A stretch of DNA of 64,000 nt from Congeria kusceri (Eukaryota; Mollusca; Bivalvia; Myida; Dreissenidae), in the NCBI GenBank assembly GCA_027627225.1, contig CM051032.1, forward strand, positions 67,118,320 through 67,182,319, written 5' to 3'. Both the position numbers and the translations under genes were made by a program. The notes under the pieces are model-generated. The model searched no databases. It was not told the DNA's origin and was given only the letters and a program-made list of their open reading frames with translations. This document shows, one piece after another, positions 12,110-23,307 of the stretch (position 1 is its first letter; every line of letters starts with the position of its first letter).

Positions 12110-12240
12110 ATCACCTTGTGTTTGCCTAACTTGGTAATCTCTTCATAAGTGGTGTGCTCCAGGCCAAACAAACGACGCATTAATTTGTACTCGACTATTC
12201 CGACACAATTATTCAGTAGCGGGCAAATAATCTCAATCTC
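12110..12240. repeat. intron segment shared with opsin B intron 2
   Basis: Pieces such as TGGTAA-CTCTTCATAAGTGG, TGCTCCAG and GCAAATAAT line up in order with 44324-44420 of the other opsin copy. It sits between exons 2 and 3 in both. This supports duplication of the whole gene, introns included. Confidence 0.55.
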
Positions 12241-15074
12241 AGTCTTTGCGTTTCGCTGTATACTGTATTAACGTTTCGTATATTGGTCAAAGCTGCAAAA
12301 GGGTTGCCATTGACCATGTTAAAGTTATTATACCTCACTTTTGTCTACAATGATATGTTCCCATTACCCCAGAAAGAGATATTTTGACTGTCGCAAACAT
12401 TTCAACCTTTTTGACACGTGACCAAGCGAAAGTGACTGTCAGGTCATGTGACTACGCTGACATTTGGAATGTCATATAAGGGCAAATAACTGCGTCAGTT
12501 TTTGTAAGCCACTTAAAGCCTGGTTTCCGGTCCGCACGAAGATAGTACGCCTGGCACAAACGAAAAAATGTCGGCTGTGATGGTTTGTCTGCAGTTATGC
12601 AATTTTGATAAAAATGAGTCCATATATAATTCATAAGGCATTGTTTTAGGAAATTTATGTTAGATTACCAACAATAAAGCTTTCGTGCAATGCGCAACAC
12701 GTTAATGCTAAAACAGAGGAAAACACAAGAGAAGTATATTTCGGACATTACAGTCCAGAATGGGATTTCCGATCTATGACTCGTTTCAATACTGTCTATG
12801 TTGCATAAACAGATATATTGGCCATAATGGCAAAACAATATTACCTAAATATCTGAAAGTAATATGCTCATTGTAACATCACCAATTTATTTCATTGTAT
12901 TCTCATTTTGTTATTGTTTATGAATTGATATAACATGAAATATGTTATACTTACTATCCTAATAATTGCTGTGTAGCTTGAATACACTTGAAAATATTAA
13001 ATGAGTTTTACTGGATAGAGATTATCTGAGAATTTGAATCCACAATTTGTTTGATGCATGTATGTTCTATTGTAACTCTTGAAATGGGTGCATAATTCAA
13101 TCGTGTAACACAGAATAATCCTTCATCAAAGTAACTTCTTTTTGCAACAAAAGCATTACATAATGTAAACAATTCATTGTTATAAAATAGAAATGACAAT
13201 CCTTAATACCTGTATTTGCTTTGTAGGGCCCAGTTATTAATAGCATCTATTTAACTCAATCTAAAAGCAACACCGCCGACAAATGTGTACACCAGACGTT
13301 AGTGCTACAGAAGACAGACATTTGTATAGAAAACGATCGATTTGCATTTTCTTGCATTGCCTCAAGTTAAATCTATATTAAAATACAACAGATATGCATA
13401 TTAATAAAAAAAACTCAGTACCATTTATTGAATAATGACCTAGCTTCACGTTCACACTAATATAATAGTCAACTTTGGTTTGAATAATAAATCAATATAA
13501 TTTGTATAACAACTATGTACTTTTTATTGAACTGAATTTGTTATTTTTTTATTTTGTAATATTTATTTAGATAATTAACCTTATTTTTAAAGCATAATAC
13601 TAAAATATTCCCAAATATGAAAATTTAAATGTATCCTGAATACATGCTATTATGACTTTGTTTACAGCTAATTTTAACGAATGTGACAAACTAAAGTTTA
13701 TTGTGAAATATGCAAAAGCTTATACAAAGTATATGAAAACTTGACATACAGTAAAGACAGATATAACACAAAAATCATTCTTTATTTTCATCAACAATAC
13801 ATAATTATATTTACAACAACATAATGTATAATGCTTGTAATTCTTTAGATACACATGAACGAACTGTATTCAAACCAATAAAATGAAGGTTACACTTCTT
13901 CTTATACAGTACAACAAACACTGTATTATAATGTCTCTACAATATGTTAAGTGTTTAAATAATTCTTGCTATTTCCAGTGTTGTAAATATATTTTTGGAT
14001 AAATGTCTATGCTCAACATTGTCAAATATTGTATTTTCAATCATGCTACTTTCCCCCTAAACTGTATACAACACTTCCATAATATTACAGACTGTTTGGC
14101 TGCACAGACTGATAAGACAGAACAATTAAGCATTAGAAAGGTCTCTATCAGATAAATCTGTTCAGGTAAAAAAACATACAGTCGTATCCGATCTCAAAAT
14201 AAACATGCCGTAAAATAACGCTATACGTATGGATAGTTAACAGTCTTTTATCACAGCCGCCTGATCCATTAACGGAGTGATAGGGGCGAGTAATCCAGAA
14301 TATTAGCATTATATGATTGGTCAGTTTCCAATCTATCCTGTTTCGTTATGCGTTGAAAACCAGGCAGATGATCTTGCTTATCGTCCATCTGAAAAATGAA
14401 CATAGACGAAACAGTATTAGTTCTAACCTTTGATTTCAACGTAATGTTTTCATTTCATAATCTATTGTCATGTTTACTAAAATAATTACAACAATTAAAT
14501 CATAATTAACGAAATTGTAACATTCAAACACGTGTGTATAAACATCTGAACACGTAAATACTATTTATGAAACTTTAATATACCGACATAAATTATTGTC
14601 AGAAATTTCATCGGAAATTGCAGAGGATGGAATTATCCGAAACACTATTCATTTACTTCAGTGTCAGTTAACTCTATATACACTGGTGGAAGCACAAAAC
14701 AAAAAAGTGTATTAAAGTTTATGTTCCTCTATCCACTCAAATTCTTTGAGGACGTCAAATGAACTCCTGATTTATACACTTTTATTCATAAACTTATATC
14801 TCCGCGAAAGGTTGTTGTTGTCCGCCGATTTGTCGTTTATGCCTGACCCATGAACGTAGTGACAGGGGCAGGTAATCCAGAATAAACCACTTAATAAAAA
14901 GATTGCCTCCCTTGTTGTGTCACTATTCGGTGTGTAAACAAGCGATTCTCTTCAAAGTTAACTGTCAGAAAAATAATATGCAAGTATTTCTGAAGGTGAA
15001 AGAAGATTTAGGCATTTTTCAATCTTAATGGGCAGAATTAAGCATGTGTTTACATTGTTTTACTCAATTGTGTT

Positions 15075-15240
15075 CGGTATAATAAAATAAATATCAAATG
15101 GCAGCGTGTGTGACATTGATATTGTCAACCCTCGAAACAGAATGTAACCACTTGGCATTCGCTTCGGGTGACATTCTGCCCTCGGGTTGACAATATCAAT
15201 GTCACACACGCTGCCAAATGAGATTTATATATTATACGAG
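15075..15240. mobile_element. foldback MITE, 166 bp
   Basis: The arms of about 60 bp are near-exact inverted repeats. The inner part of each is unbroken (GGCAGCGTGTGTGACATTGA on the left, its complement on the right at about 15198-15217) and the outer part is slightly diverged (GGTATAATA / TATTATACG). The short centre carries a further CAGAATGT / ACATTCTG pair. Non-coding. Confidence 0.85.
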
Positions 15241-16021
15241 ATACATTAACGGATAGCGCATAAAATGAAAATAAGCTGGTAACACGTACGAAAAGGTAAT
15301 ATCAGTAAATGTATCATCATTAAGAATTTAATTCTTCGTGTATTTTGATACATCTACCAGTTTCAATGTCAAGCTGTGTTCACTCAGACGTAAATATATT
15401 GAAGATAGCCGCGATATATCATGCGATTCATAAATCTAAATATGATTGACACATTTAAATCGCAGTACATATTTCCACCAGTAATATTAGAAAAGTGTTT
15501 ACCTTTTAGAAATACATGCATATTAAAGATCTACAAAGAAATTAATGGGCTTATCCACATGTACTTGTCTTTTTTTTATAAATATTATTAATCGTAATAG
15601 CTACAAAATTGAAGCTAAAGGAACATTGTTTTTTGTACATAATGAAATATATAATTATGATTTAAACAATTTATCTGCAAATAAATGGAAATTTACATTC
15701 TAATATGTTTGGTGTTAATTATAACTGAACTTTTGTCAAATGTTACTTCTGATATTTCTTGTAATCATAACGGTTCACGTGTTCACAGCCTCGTATTTTA
15801 TTCATAATATGTATTTTTCCGTTTTTTGGTCACTACAACTCTACACAAATATAATAATTTTTTTATTCAACCGACGGTTGATATATATTAATTGTTGCTT
15901 TTTGGACAAATTTATACCAAGTGATTACCGTAACTTATATAAAAAAAATTATTATTATATATATCTAAATTGTGTTAAACTGAAGATATATACACGTAAT
16001 GTCATTTTGTCCTTTTTTCAG

Positions 16022-16203
16022 TGGGGTTCATGGTTGCCTATTTGCCTTACGCCTGTTTCTCACTGTGGACAATGTTTAACGATGTGTCGACCTTGCCGCT
16101 AATTGTTGCCATTTACCCGCCAATGTTTGCTAAGTCTGCGTGCGTCTGGAATCCCCTGATCTACATCGGCAGAGACAACGAGTTTCGGCAAGCGTTTTTC
16201 TAA
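16022..16203 (+). pseudogene. opsin A exon 3 (TM6-TM7, retinal Lys)
   Basis: It follows a good polypyrimidine acceptor (CCTTTTTTCAG, AG 16020-16021). It encodes TM6 with AYLPYACFSLW, then TM7 with MFAKSACVWNPLIY and the start of the cytoplasmic tail, NEFRQAFF, ending at TAA 16201. Skipping the T at 16201 would open the next frame for about 35 further codons rich in Ser/Thr/Arg, typical of an opsin tail, so a one-base insertion is the likely cause of the stop. Copy B keeps related sequence here. Confidence 0.85.
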
Positions 16204-17096
16204 GTCATCAAGCCTTGGTCTAACACTTAAACGAACGTCATCCACCTGGCTAGACAACACGTGTCGAATGAACAGGCGCAAAGTTTATAAGAGTACAGTG
16301 AACAAGCGCAGCTGAATACAGAAAGAGAGGCGGAAACCGCGTTATAAGATGTGTTAGGGAAAGCTCCAGAACGAAATAGCAGGGTGCTGCACATGTTCCT
16401 TTGTGGTCCCCTTCCCCTGCTTCCCATCTCGTCCGGTCAACATGGAAATGTTGAACACCTTTAAAAATGTAATATATATTTTTATTCAATTAATAATGAA
16501 GAGAGGCGGTTTAAAATATTAATTATAAATATTAACATAATAAAACTCGATTTACAAAATTTATTGGAAAATGTCAAAGAAATGGTCAGTCCTCCCACCC
16601 CGCTCCTTTTGAGCAGCACCCTGTACATTTGTATGATTTTAGATATTTCCCTAGATGTTTGAACACATATCATTCTGTTATAGTGTTAATGTCATACCAG
16701 CTCAAAACATCGGTGCAATTTTGTGATAACCAGGTATAAAATAAATATTCATATAATTTATTTGCATGTCATAGTAGCTCTTGATATCGGGACAATGCGA
16801 ACTCAGTTATTAAATACATGTCAATAAAAACACGTGTAGTGCATTTAATAAACGTATTTAAAATAAAAAACGGAAACAAAGTTTATTATAGCAAATATCA
16901 GTGGGAAAACTGACTTAATTTATGTTAACATGTGCAATGTCTGAATTACTACTATAGGCATTAGTACATATTTGATATATTACTACGACGGTATTAAGTT
17001 TCATTGCTTTGTACAAACATATAGAGAGTAACACATTGAAACACAACATATATTTATTATAAATGTTAAATGTACTGAATCTTTAAAATATTAAAT
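16204..17096. other. 3' flank of opsin A, no further gene seen
   Basis: The first 100 bases continue the out-of-frame tail and resemble the same region of copy B (AACGTCATCCACCTGGCTAGA in both). AATAAA-type signals occur near 16740. The remainder is AT-rich, without repeats I can delimit. Confidence 0.5.
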
Positions 17097-17570
17097 AAAT
17101 GATAGCATGCGCTGTATCGCTATCGAGGTATATGTACTGAAATGTTTCAAGGCTTAAATGATAGCATGCGCTGTATCGCTATCGAGGTATATGTACTGTA
17201 ATGTTTCAAGGCTTAAATGATAGCATGCGCTGTATCGCTATCGAGGTATATGTACTGAAATGTTTCAAGGCTTAAATGATAGCATGCGCTGTATCGCTAT
17301 CGAGGTATATGTACTGAAATGTTTCAAGGCTTAAATGATAGCATGCGCTGTATCGCTATCGAGGTATATGTACTGTAATGTTTCAAGGCTTAAATGATAG
17401 CATGCGCTGTATCGCTATCGAGGTATATGTACTGAAATGTTTCAAGGCTTAAATGATAGCATGCGCTGTATCGCTTTCGAGGTATATGTACTAAAATGTT
17501 TCAAGGCTTAAATGATAGCATGCGCTGTATCGCTATCGATGTATATGTACTGTAATGTTTCAAGGCTTTG
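17097..17570. repeat. tandem repeat, 8 units of 59 bp
   Basis: Units start at 17101, 17160, 17219, 17278, 17337, 17396, 17455 and 17514. They differ at only a few positions (for example GTACTGAAATG versus GTACTGTAATG), so the array is young. Each unit contains the inverted pair GATAGC and GCTATC about 12 bases apart, giving a short hairpin per unit. Confidence 0.95.
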
Positions 17571-18296
17571 GACAAGCATAGAAAGAATTTCACATTATAA
17601 CAACTAATTATTAATTGCTGTTCCATGTATTGGATCGAAAAAAACATAAAGTACACGGATATTTTTTAAATGTTTTTGAACTTATTGAGGGTTGGTGTAT
17701 AACTGATTGACAACATAGATTATTACGAGATAGTAACATTTCGGCAAATAACAGGTTTCAGTCGTCCTTGAAATACGTCCGTCCTATCAGTCTATTATAA
17801 ACATTTTCAGTTTTTTTGCTAATATTAAATCTAAAATTTAAGCTACAAACCTATTTTAAGAGGAACGTTTTCAGTATATCGTTTTCGCACGAACTTGTCG
17901 AGCATCACTCGGTGTTCCTTTGTGTAAAGTCGGTCAACATTTTATCCTGTAATATATTACCTAGTTTGCATATATTATTATGTTCGTGGTAACTTCCGTA
18001 TACAAGCATCGGTCTACCATTGCGCCAGACCAAAATTTCGGTCTATCGTGTCTATGTTATTCCATAAATACGTGAAATATGTTAGAAAAGTAAGAGACAT
18101 TCAGCCATAGAAAAAGTCAATACATCAGCCAAGAAGTAAGAAATACTAGTCAAAAGTAGACATAATTGGAATTACTAAAGATCATTCGAGCATGCCAAGA
18201 TAAACAACTCAAGACATACACTGCCATAAAATAACAATATATAGAAGTACAGACTGCAAACGGACAAGACCATCTTTGTATGCGTATATCAAAACA

Positions 18297-18507
18297 GTTA
18301 ATGCAGTATCATGTAAGAAGAAAAGACTCGATGTTTTAGACACAGAAAGTACACGTATTTCTATTAACATATATTCGTTGTTGATTGACAGTCATAGTAA
18401 TCGGTTTGCAAATGACATTTATGGCAAATGTGTTTTATATTTTCAGTTCTAAACTCAAATTATGCCATAATTAAAGCTTTGTTCTTACATGATACTGCAT
18501 TACCTGT
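18297..18507. repeat. inverted repeat pair, about 22-bp arms
   Basis: TAATGCAGTATCATGTAAGA (about 18299) and its complement (about 18486-18505) enclose about 165 bp. It may be a small TIR element, but I see no clear target duplication. Confidence 0.6.
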
Positions 18508-18994
18508 CATGATATTGGCTTAAGTATTTGTAATTGAACTCGTATTCATGTTGAAATATTATATAATAACATAAATTCTATATCTTAAATAGTATTGAAA
18601 CAAAACATGTTGTACCAAATGAATACGTATGTACATGTAGTTTAAGAACACTGTTGTTTTTTGTATTAATTTTGTCATTTTGAAAGGAGCTACACCGTTA
18701 TTTTAAGTACATGTCAAAAAGTAAATGTTATAAACATAATACGCGTTCATATTCGGATTCTTGATAATTGATAATCGGCACACTGGCTTGTGTGCGTCGT
18801 GAATTTTTATCGAGTTCACCGGGATTCTCTTTCATATGGCCATCGCCCCCAGAAGACTTGTTAGTTAGGTTACGGGGGGAAAGTGCACGATACAGAAACG
18901 CACAGTTCCAAAGGCTACCCTGGATCTATTAATGCCCGGTTTGAAGTACCTAGTACATTCCCCTCGGTTTAACGTTTCATGCGAAAAACGAGTT

Positions 18995-19072
18995 GTCAGG
19001 TTGTAGCGGAGGCTCGAACCTGCGACCCCTGGGTTGTGACGCCAGTGCATTACCACAAGACCACGGATACGC
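18995..19072 (-). mobile_element. tRNA-derived SINE head
   Basis: Minus strand: an A-box-like block within GTGGTCTTGTGGTAATGCAC (19044-19063), then the perfect-looking B box GGTTCGAGCC (19011-19020), at tRNA-like spacing. The D-arm, anticodon and T-arm regions do not fold cleanly, so this is a SINE head rather than a functional tRNA. Confidence 0.6.
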
Positions 19073-19590
19073 TACATACTGGTTGGTTTCTTCCTTCCTC
19101 CAATTTATATTGTGTCAGCGTCAAATCGCGAAGGGTTTATGTCCGTCCACACAGGAGTCACACATCAGTTGATCAAGGATAACAGAGCAGTACATGCACT
19201 AATGCACAGGACTCCAATATATCTGACGATCTGTTCAGAGTGGAACTATATTCGTGGTCCATGAACGAATGCACGTACAATAGAAAGGCGAAATTACTAG
19301 AACATCGGAAAGGAGACAGACCGTTCGGTATGATCGCGTAGACCAATTATGGGTTTAGATTTCAGTGGTAAATAATTGCACATGCATGGTTGCATAATAC
19401 AACCGATTTACTTCCAACCCTTGGACAAACAACCTTGGACAAACAGAAAGGCGGAGCGATCTATGTTCGTCTACTGGTGAATTGTATTATATGTTATTGG
19501 AGCACAAAGTCGTGAAAAAAATAACGGCATCTTTGATGCGACTAATCAGTCTTATTAACATTTACTCCACTACATGTACATGACGCTTCC

Positions 19591-19908
19591 CATAGTATGG
19601 AACAGTATTAGTTTAAAAATTACATTATGCTTTCTGACGTTTTTCATTAATTAAATTCTTGCTCCGCTTCTTGCCATTCATGCTCTTCTTCATTCTCCTC
19701 TTCTTGACCTTCTTGCTCTTCTTTCTTCTCTTCCAAATGTTCCTATTCTTCCATTTCTTCACTGTCTTCCAACTGCTCCTATTTGCGACATTCTTCCACG
19801 TCTTCCTTCTCTTCCAAATGTTCCTATTCCTAACATTCTTGCTATTCTCACCTCTCTTCCATCTGACGTTTTATTGCTACATTGTACACTATGAAATGTG
19901 TATAACTT
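19591..19908. repeat. left arm of a 7-kb inverted repeat pair
   Basis: It contains an outer block (TATGGAAC-TATTAGTTT, CTGACGTTTTTCATT), then a pyrimidine-rich minisatellite built on CTTCTCTTCCAAATGTTCCT, then ATGAAATGTG. The same blocks occur in reverse order and orientation at 26268-26650. The arms are clearly diverged from each other. Confidence 0.7.
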
Positions 19909-20227
19909 AAAAACAGCTTTAAAACATTCGTTAAATACAACAAATAAAAAATGTACACAGCAGAAACAGCACATGCATGTTAGACGAATACAGAACGTCA
20001 TAATGACCAATATAATAATGAAGCAATCATATTATTACATCAGGTGGCGCTTCTCTCTCATCGTCGGCAGTTTCCGTATGCGTACTCGGACACAAATGCG
20101 AAACTAACAATTCAACGAACCCCGGTATAATCGATTAAACGTTTAGTGTTGTGTGACCTACCCTATACTTGATTAGGTGCCAAGGTCGTACAGCATTATT
20201 AATTAAAGGGGGTGTATCAACGGCTTA

Positions 20228-20706
20228 TATAGGTTACAGTATACTAAATATTTCAGGTGTGCAATGCTATACTCTCTAAATAAATCAACACCATTTATTT
20301 GAAGACACAATTTTCTGTATAGTCACTTGCCATGACTTTATTTTTGAATATTTCTTTGTACGTGTGGTAGGAAAAACATTGTTGTGTACTAAAAATTCAC
20401 TGTTTCGCTTGAAGGTTGGAGACTACATGACGAGACTTTGACAGTTGGCAGTATACCTTCAACTGGAGAGTATCCGGTAAAAAGATGGCCGTAAAACAGT
20501 GAACTTTGATTCGCGTCGAGTTCTTTCTTACATATCACATGACCTATCTTTTTTATTGTCTAAATCAATTCGGCTCGGAATGCTCTTTAAGAAAAGGTAT
20601 GGTTATGAGGGTCTCTACGCGCAAAATGTTGAGTTTATTTTTTGTTGAATTTATTGCTTTTACATTGAATTTGTTAAGGAAATCTTTTAGTATATTGTGA
20701 CCTAAA
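20228..20706 (+). repeat. left 479-bp direct repeat (TIR-ended)
   Basis: Same length and sequence as 24022-24500, constant offset 3794. No protein domain. It ends 43 bases before the endonuclease ATG, so it probably carries that gene's promoter. Confidence 0.9.
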
Positions 20707-20749
20707 CTGACTTTGGGTTAAAATAAAATATCGTCTGCAAGTGCAAAAT

Positions 20750-21291
20750 ATGGATGAGAAAGCAGATTTTTGGTCATTTCTGAGCAAAAGAGTAGAAAAT
20801 ATGTGCATTAAATGCATCAATTCAGATTGTTTGATCTGGAATGGTTGTATTTCAAATAGTTCCTTACCCTATTATGGCCGAATGAGGGCTAAATTGCCTT
20901 CGGACATAAAATCAGAGACATACTTGGTTCACCGTGTAGCGTTAATGTGCTACATGAAGTCAGAATTGAACGCCAGGGACTCTGTGAGCCACTTATGCAA
21001 CAATAGCTTGTGTGTTAAGCCTGAACATGTAAACATAGAGCCCCATTCCACCAACATGGAACGGCGGACATGTTTACAGTTCGGACAGTGCAGCGGGCAT
21101 GGAACTGAGCCAGCCTGCATATTTGGTAAAAACATGAATACAACAAGCTTTATCACTTCCTTTTATTCATAGAAATACACTTAAAATACATAAATGCATG
21201 TTTTTTTTCATTTTATATCTATTTCTATTGGGTATTTTTGCCTTTTTCAGGTAGAGGAACGCCTGATGCTGACGCGAGGGCCACTTGTTAG
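20750..21291 (+). CDS. His-Me finger (I-PpoI-like) endonuclease, 2 exons, 138 aa
   Basis: Exon 1 is 20750-21125 and exon 2 is 21251-21291 (TAG 21289-21291). The 125-bp intron has donor TTTG|GTAAAA and acceptor TTTTTCAG; without splicing the frame reads on into 14 unrelated codons. The core SHLCNNSLCVKPEHV then EPHSTNMER matches the zinc-binding His-Me finger nuclease family: catalytic His about residue 81 and metal-binding Asn about residue 102, 21 apart as I recall for I-PpoI, with Cys/His zinc ligands around them and a second group (CLQFGQCSGHG-PACIF) near the C-terminus. Predicted to cut DNA, presumably helping the transposon move or spread. It lies directly after the left direct repeat and converges on the transposase gene. 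I-PpoI itself is 163 aa, so this is near full length. Start chosen at the first in-frame ATG with downstream domain homology. Confidence 0.75.
21126..21250 (+). other. intron of the His-Me endonuclease gene
   Basis: GTAAAA donor, long T-rich tract and TTTTTCAG acceptor. Splicing adds GRGTPDADARATC, which supplies a final Cys as expected for the second zinc site of this family. Confidence 0.65.
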
Positions 21292-21348
21292 AGGTCTCTT
21301 ATGCCAAAACAGGTAATAATAACAATTTATTATCAGGTACACAATCAA

Positions 21349-23307
21349 CTAAGCATATTTATGATGCTTAAGGTGTGGAAGACTGTCATAATCAGGTTTG
21401 GGGTCACTCATGCCCTTGCCGTAGTGTAATTCCTCATGCAGTTTGTATCGATAATTCCGCGTCCTGGCACGTAAAGCTCGTGCTTTGTTGGTAGCGGATG
21501 TTTGCTTTCGGTTAAGGTCGTTGCGGTCCTCATATGCTATCTGCTTAATAATCTTTGACCCCTGGGTAAGGTTAGCATTTAGTTCAGTGGTTTTTGCAAT
21601 TACAGAGTCAGCATAGCCATTGTTTAATTTGTGAACCTGCCCGTGAATTCGACCTACACAGTTGCGTGAGAAAGTCACAGTTTTAGGATTGACAGCTTGG
21701 TACGACCTGTTTACTGCTTCACTTTTTTGGGTTGTGGTTAAAAGTTTGGTAGCGTCAAGAGCAGCTGGACCTAAAACCATTTCAATGCATTTTTTAAGGA
21801 CTTGTTGGTCACTGTCAACCATTTTAACCTTGACATTGTCTGGCATGAAATTCTTAGCTTGCCTATTTGTACCAGCACAGACATAACTGTACTTTGCACA
21901 ATGAGTACCGCAGTAACCACTGAAGCATAGAACAATGGTTGCGATTACATCAACCATGACCTTCTTTAGAACCTTGATGTCACCCTGGTGTTTATTGTGG
22001 GCAGCTTTAAGCTCAGCCATACACCTAGCTTTGACCGAGAGAGCGAACCGACTCCTGATATTAGACTTGGAATGACCCTTGAGCATGCCCTTTGAGAAAG
22101 GCGCTTTGTTGAGCTCGCGCTTCAGCGAGTTGCCTAGGTGCCTCAGATCCTTAAGATGACCCACATTGTGACCGTGAGAGTTACGAACACCTTGGAATGC
22201 CCTACTGTCCCCATCACAAGTGAAATTTGCTATTTTGATGTCCTTAGAGATCTGGTCACCTAACAACCTATTCCATTTGCCTTCATCACCTATTGGTTCC
22301 CTCTCTGAAACATTTGCAGAACAATGCCCCCTATGATTGGGGCACTGAACAGGTTTACCCTTATTCCTAAGCATTGATGCAGTCCTGCATAGTTTATTTG
22401 CTACTTGTACCACTACAATTTGCTTGTTTCTGGTATTGTTTTCACACATAGTGCTTATGGCAATAGTTCCGGCTTGAAAGGGTGTCGCGTCAGAGTTAAA
22501 AATTGGATTGTTGTAGCAAGTGTCCCCTTCAACATTTACCTTAGAGGGATCTTTTTGACCAATTTTGGCATTTTCAGCAACTAAGTTTTCTCTAATCTGG
22601 TACATGCTTCTCTCATTTAGGGATTTAAGGGCAGTATTGACCTTATTTGCTTGTTTTTGCATAGCAAGTGGAGAGGGAGCAATGATATTGGTTGTGTTGA
22701 GAATTCTGCGGGAACCTGTGTTCCCAATAGAAGTACTTGCAACACCTATTTGGAAGCCTACATTGATCTGAGCTGCCTTTCTGGCCCTGGTACTTGATGG
22801 AACCTCATTGTAAAGCTTATAATGCTTGCCTACATATCTGCATCTTGTACATTTTAACCTTTCCTCCCAGCCTAAGCCCCACTTTATGGAAGCACTGCCG
22901 TCAATTACCAAGTCGCCCCTACATTTATCACTTCTTAACCTATGCTTTCTATTTTCAGAGGACATCATAGACTGGAGTAGGGCGGGGACATAGACCTTGT
23001 TCGTAAGTAAGTCGGGATGGACTTTTGATGGAGCAGGAACCCGTAACAGGTCTACATAGCGAATCTTGTTCGCTCTCGGACGCAAGGGCTTAGCTGGGGT
23101 TTGAGAGCCGTCTACATCCCGAAAAGTAAGAACCTTGTCATTGTAAGCTACCCGTGCTTCAAAGGATGACCTTTCTAACCTTACATAGGTTGTGTTGGAA
23201 TTTGACCTTCTTTCATAATTATGTTTTTTCCCCTTCACCGGACTAGTCCCACCTCGTTTAAAACCAACATTGAGCAACTTTTTCTTTTGCTTGGTTATGA
23301 ACCCCAT
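21349..23307 (-). CDS. Mutator-like transposase, 652 aa, single exon
   Basis: The only long intact frame in the window. From the N-terminus: a basic Lys/Arg-rich segment (1-35), a CxxC zinc motif (LKCTRC, 151-156), the RKAAQINVGFQIG block (176-188), Asp 262 in GDTCYNN, Asp 365/367 in FTCDGDSRAF, Cys/His pairs (322-329, 461-470), and Glu 530 in TTQKSEAVNRSY followed by PKTVTFSRNCVGR and LNNGYADS. These blocks, in this order, are those of the Mutator-like transposase domain common in invertebrate genomes (from memory, Pfam PF20700), giving a plausible DDE set D262, D365 or D367, E530. It catalyses cut-and-paste movement in the nucleus. Start ATG at 23307 has A at -3 and G at +4. No internal stop or frameshift, so it could be active. 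Its 3' end faces the endonuclease gene, 57 bp from that gene's stop. Confidence 0.85.
   Translation of the reverse strand: MGFITKQKKKLLNVGFKRGGTSPVKGKKHNYERRSNSNTTYVRLERSSFEARVAYNDKVLTFRDVDGSQTPAKPLRPRANKIRYVDLLRVPAPSKVHPDLLTNKVYVPALLQSMMSSENRKHRLRSDKCRGDLVIDGSASIKWGLGWEERLKCTRCRYVGKHYKLYNEVPSSTRARKAAQINVGFQIGVASTSIGNTGSRRILNTTNIIAPSPLAMQKQANKVNTALKSLNERSMYQIRENLVAENAKIGQKDPSKVNVEGDTCYNNPIFNSDATPFQAGTIAISTMCENNTRNKQIVVVQVANKLCRTASMLRNKGKPVQCPNHRGHCSANVSEREPIGDEGKWNRLLGDQISKDIKIANFTCDGDSRAFQGVRNSHGHNVGHLKDLRHLGNSLKRELNKAPFSKGMLKGHSKSNIRSRFALSVKARCMAELKAAHNKHQGDIKVLKKVMVDVIATIVLCFSGYCGTHCAKYSYVCAGTNRQAKNFMPDNVKVKMVDSDQQVLKKCIEMVLGPAALDATKLLTTTQKSEAVNRSYQAVNPKTVTFSRNCVGRIHGQVHKLNNGYADSVIAKTTELNANLTQGSKIIKQIAYEDRNDLNRKQTSATNKARALRARTRNYRYKLHEELHYGKGMSDPKPDYDSLPHLKHHKYA

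Larger units (their letters stand above)
9246..15074. other. rest of opsin A intron 2, no gene seen
   Basis: AT-rich non-coding sequence with only short, low-information open frames. It contains the palindrome at 10416-10445, a stretch at about 12110-12240 that resembles 44310-44420 in the intron of opsin B, and two partial copies of one dispersed repeat (14255-14310 and 14845-14895, sharing GGGGC and GTAATCCAGAATA). Confidence 0.6.
3063..16203 (+). pseudogene. opsin pseudogene A, group-4 (neuropsin/Opn5-like), 3 exons
   Basis: Opsins are seven-helix receptors that bind retinal through a Lys in helix 7. The three exons join in phase: exon 1 ends AAG (phase 0), exon 2 is 91 nt and ends in phase 1 (ATA G), and exon 3 supplies TG to make Val before GFMVAYLPYACFSLW. 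Helices 1-2 and the start of helix 3, helices 4-5, loop 3 and helices 6-7 are all readable. The retinal-attachment Lys is present in FAKSACVWNPLIY (codon 16132-16134). The GQWYFG-WC and GWGNITWEP blocks resemble neuropsin-type opsins most. Lesions: about 128 bp missing from exon 1, covering the end of helix 3 and the NRY/DRY region, with a frameshift; and a premature TAA at 16201-16203, after which a plausible C-terminal tail is readable one base out of frame. Start chosen at ATG 3063; an Asn-Ala-Thr glycosylation site lies near residue 15. Both introns are repeat-rich (3.7 and 8.7 kb). Confidence 0.85.

Noticed and set aside
18995..19072. Functional tRNA gene
   Set aside because: A and B boxes are present but the cloverleaf stems do not pair, so I call it a SINE head.
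19659..19910. Phe/Leu-rich 83-codon frame that looks like a membrane protein
   Set aside because: It is a translation of a CTTC-type minisatellite, and the opposite arm carries the same repeat without a matching frame.
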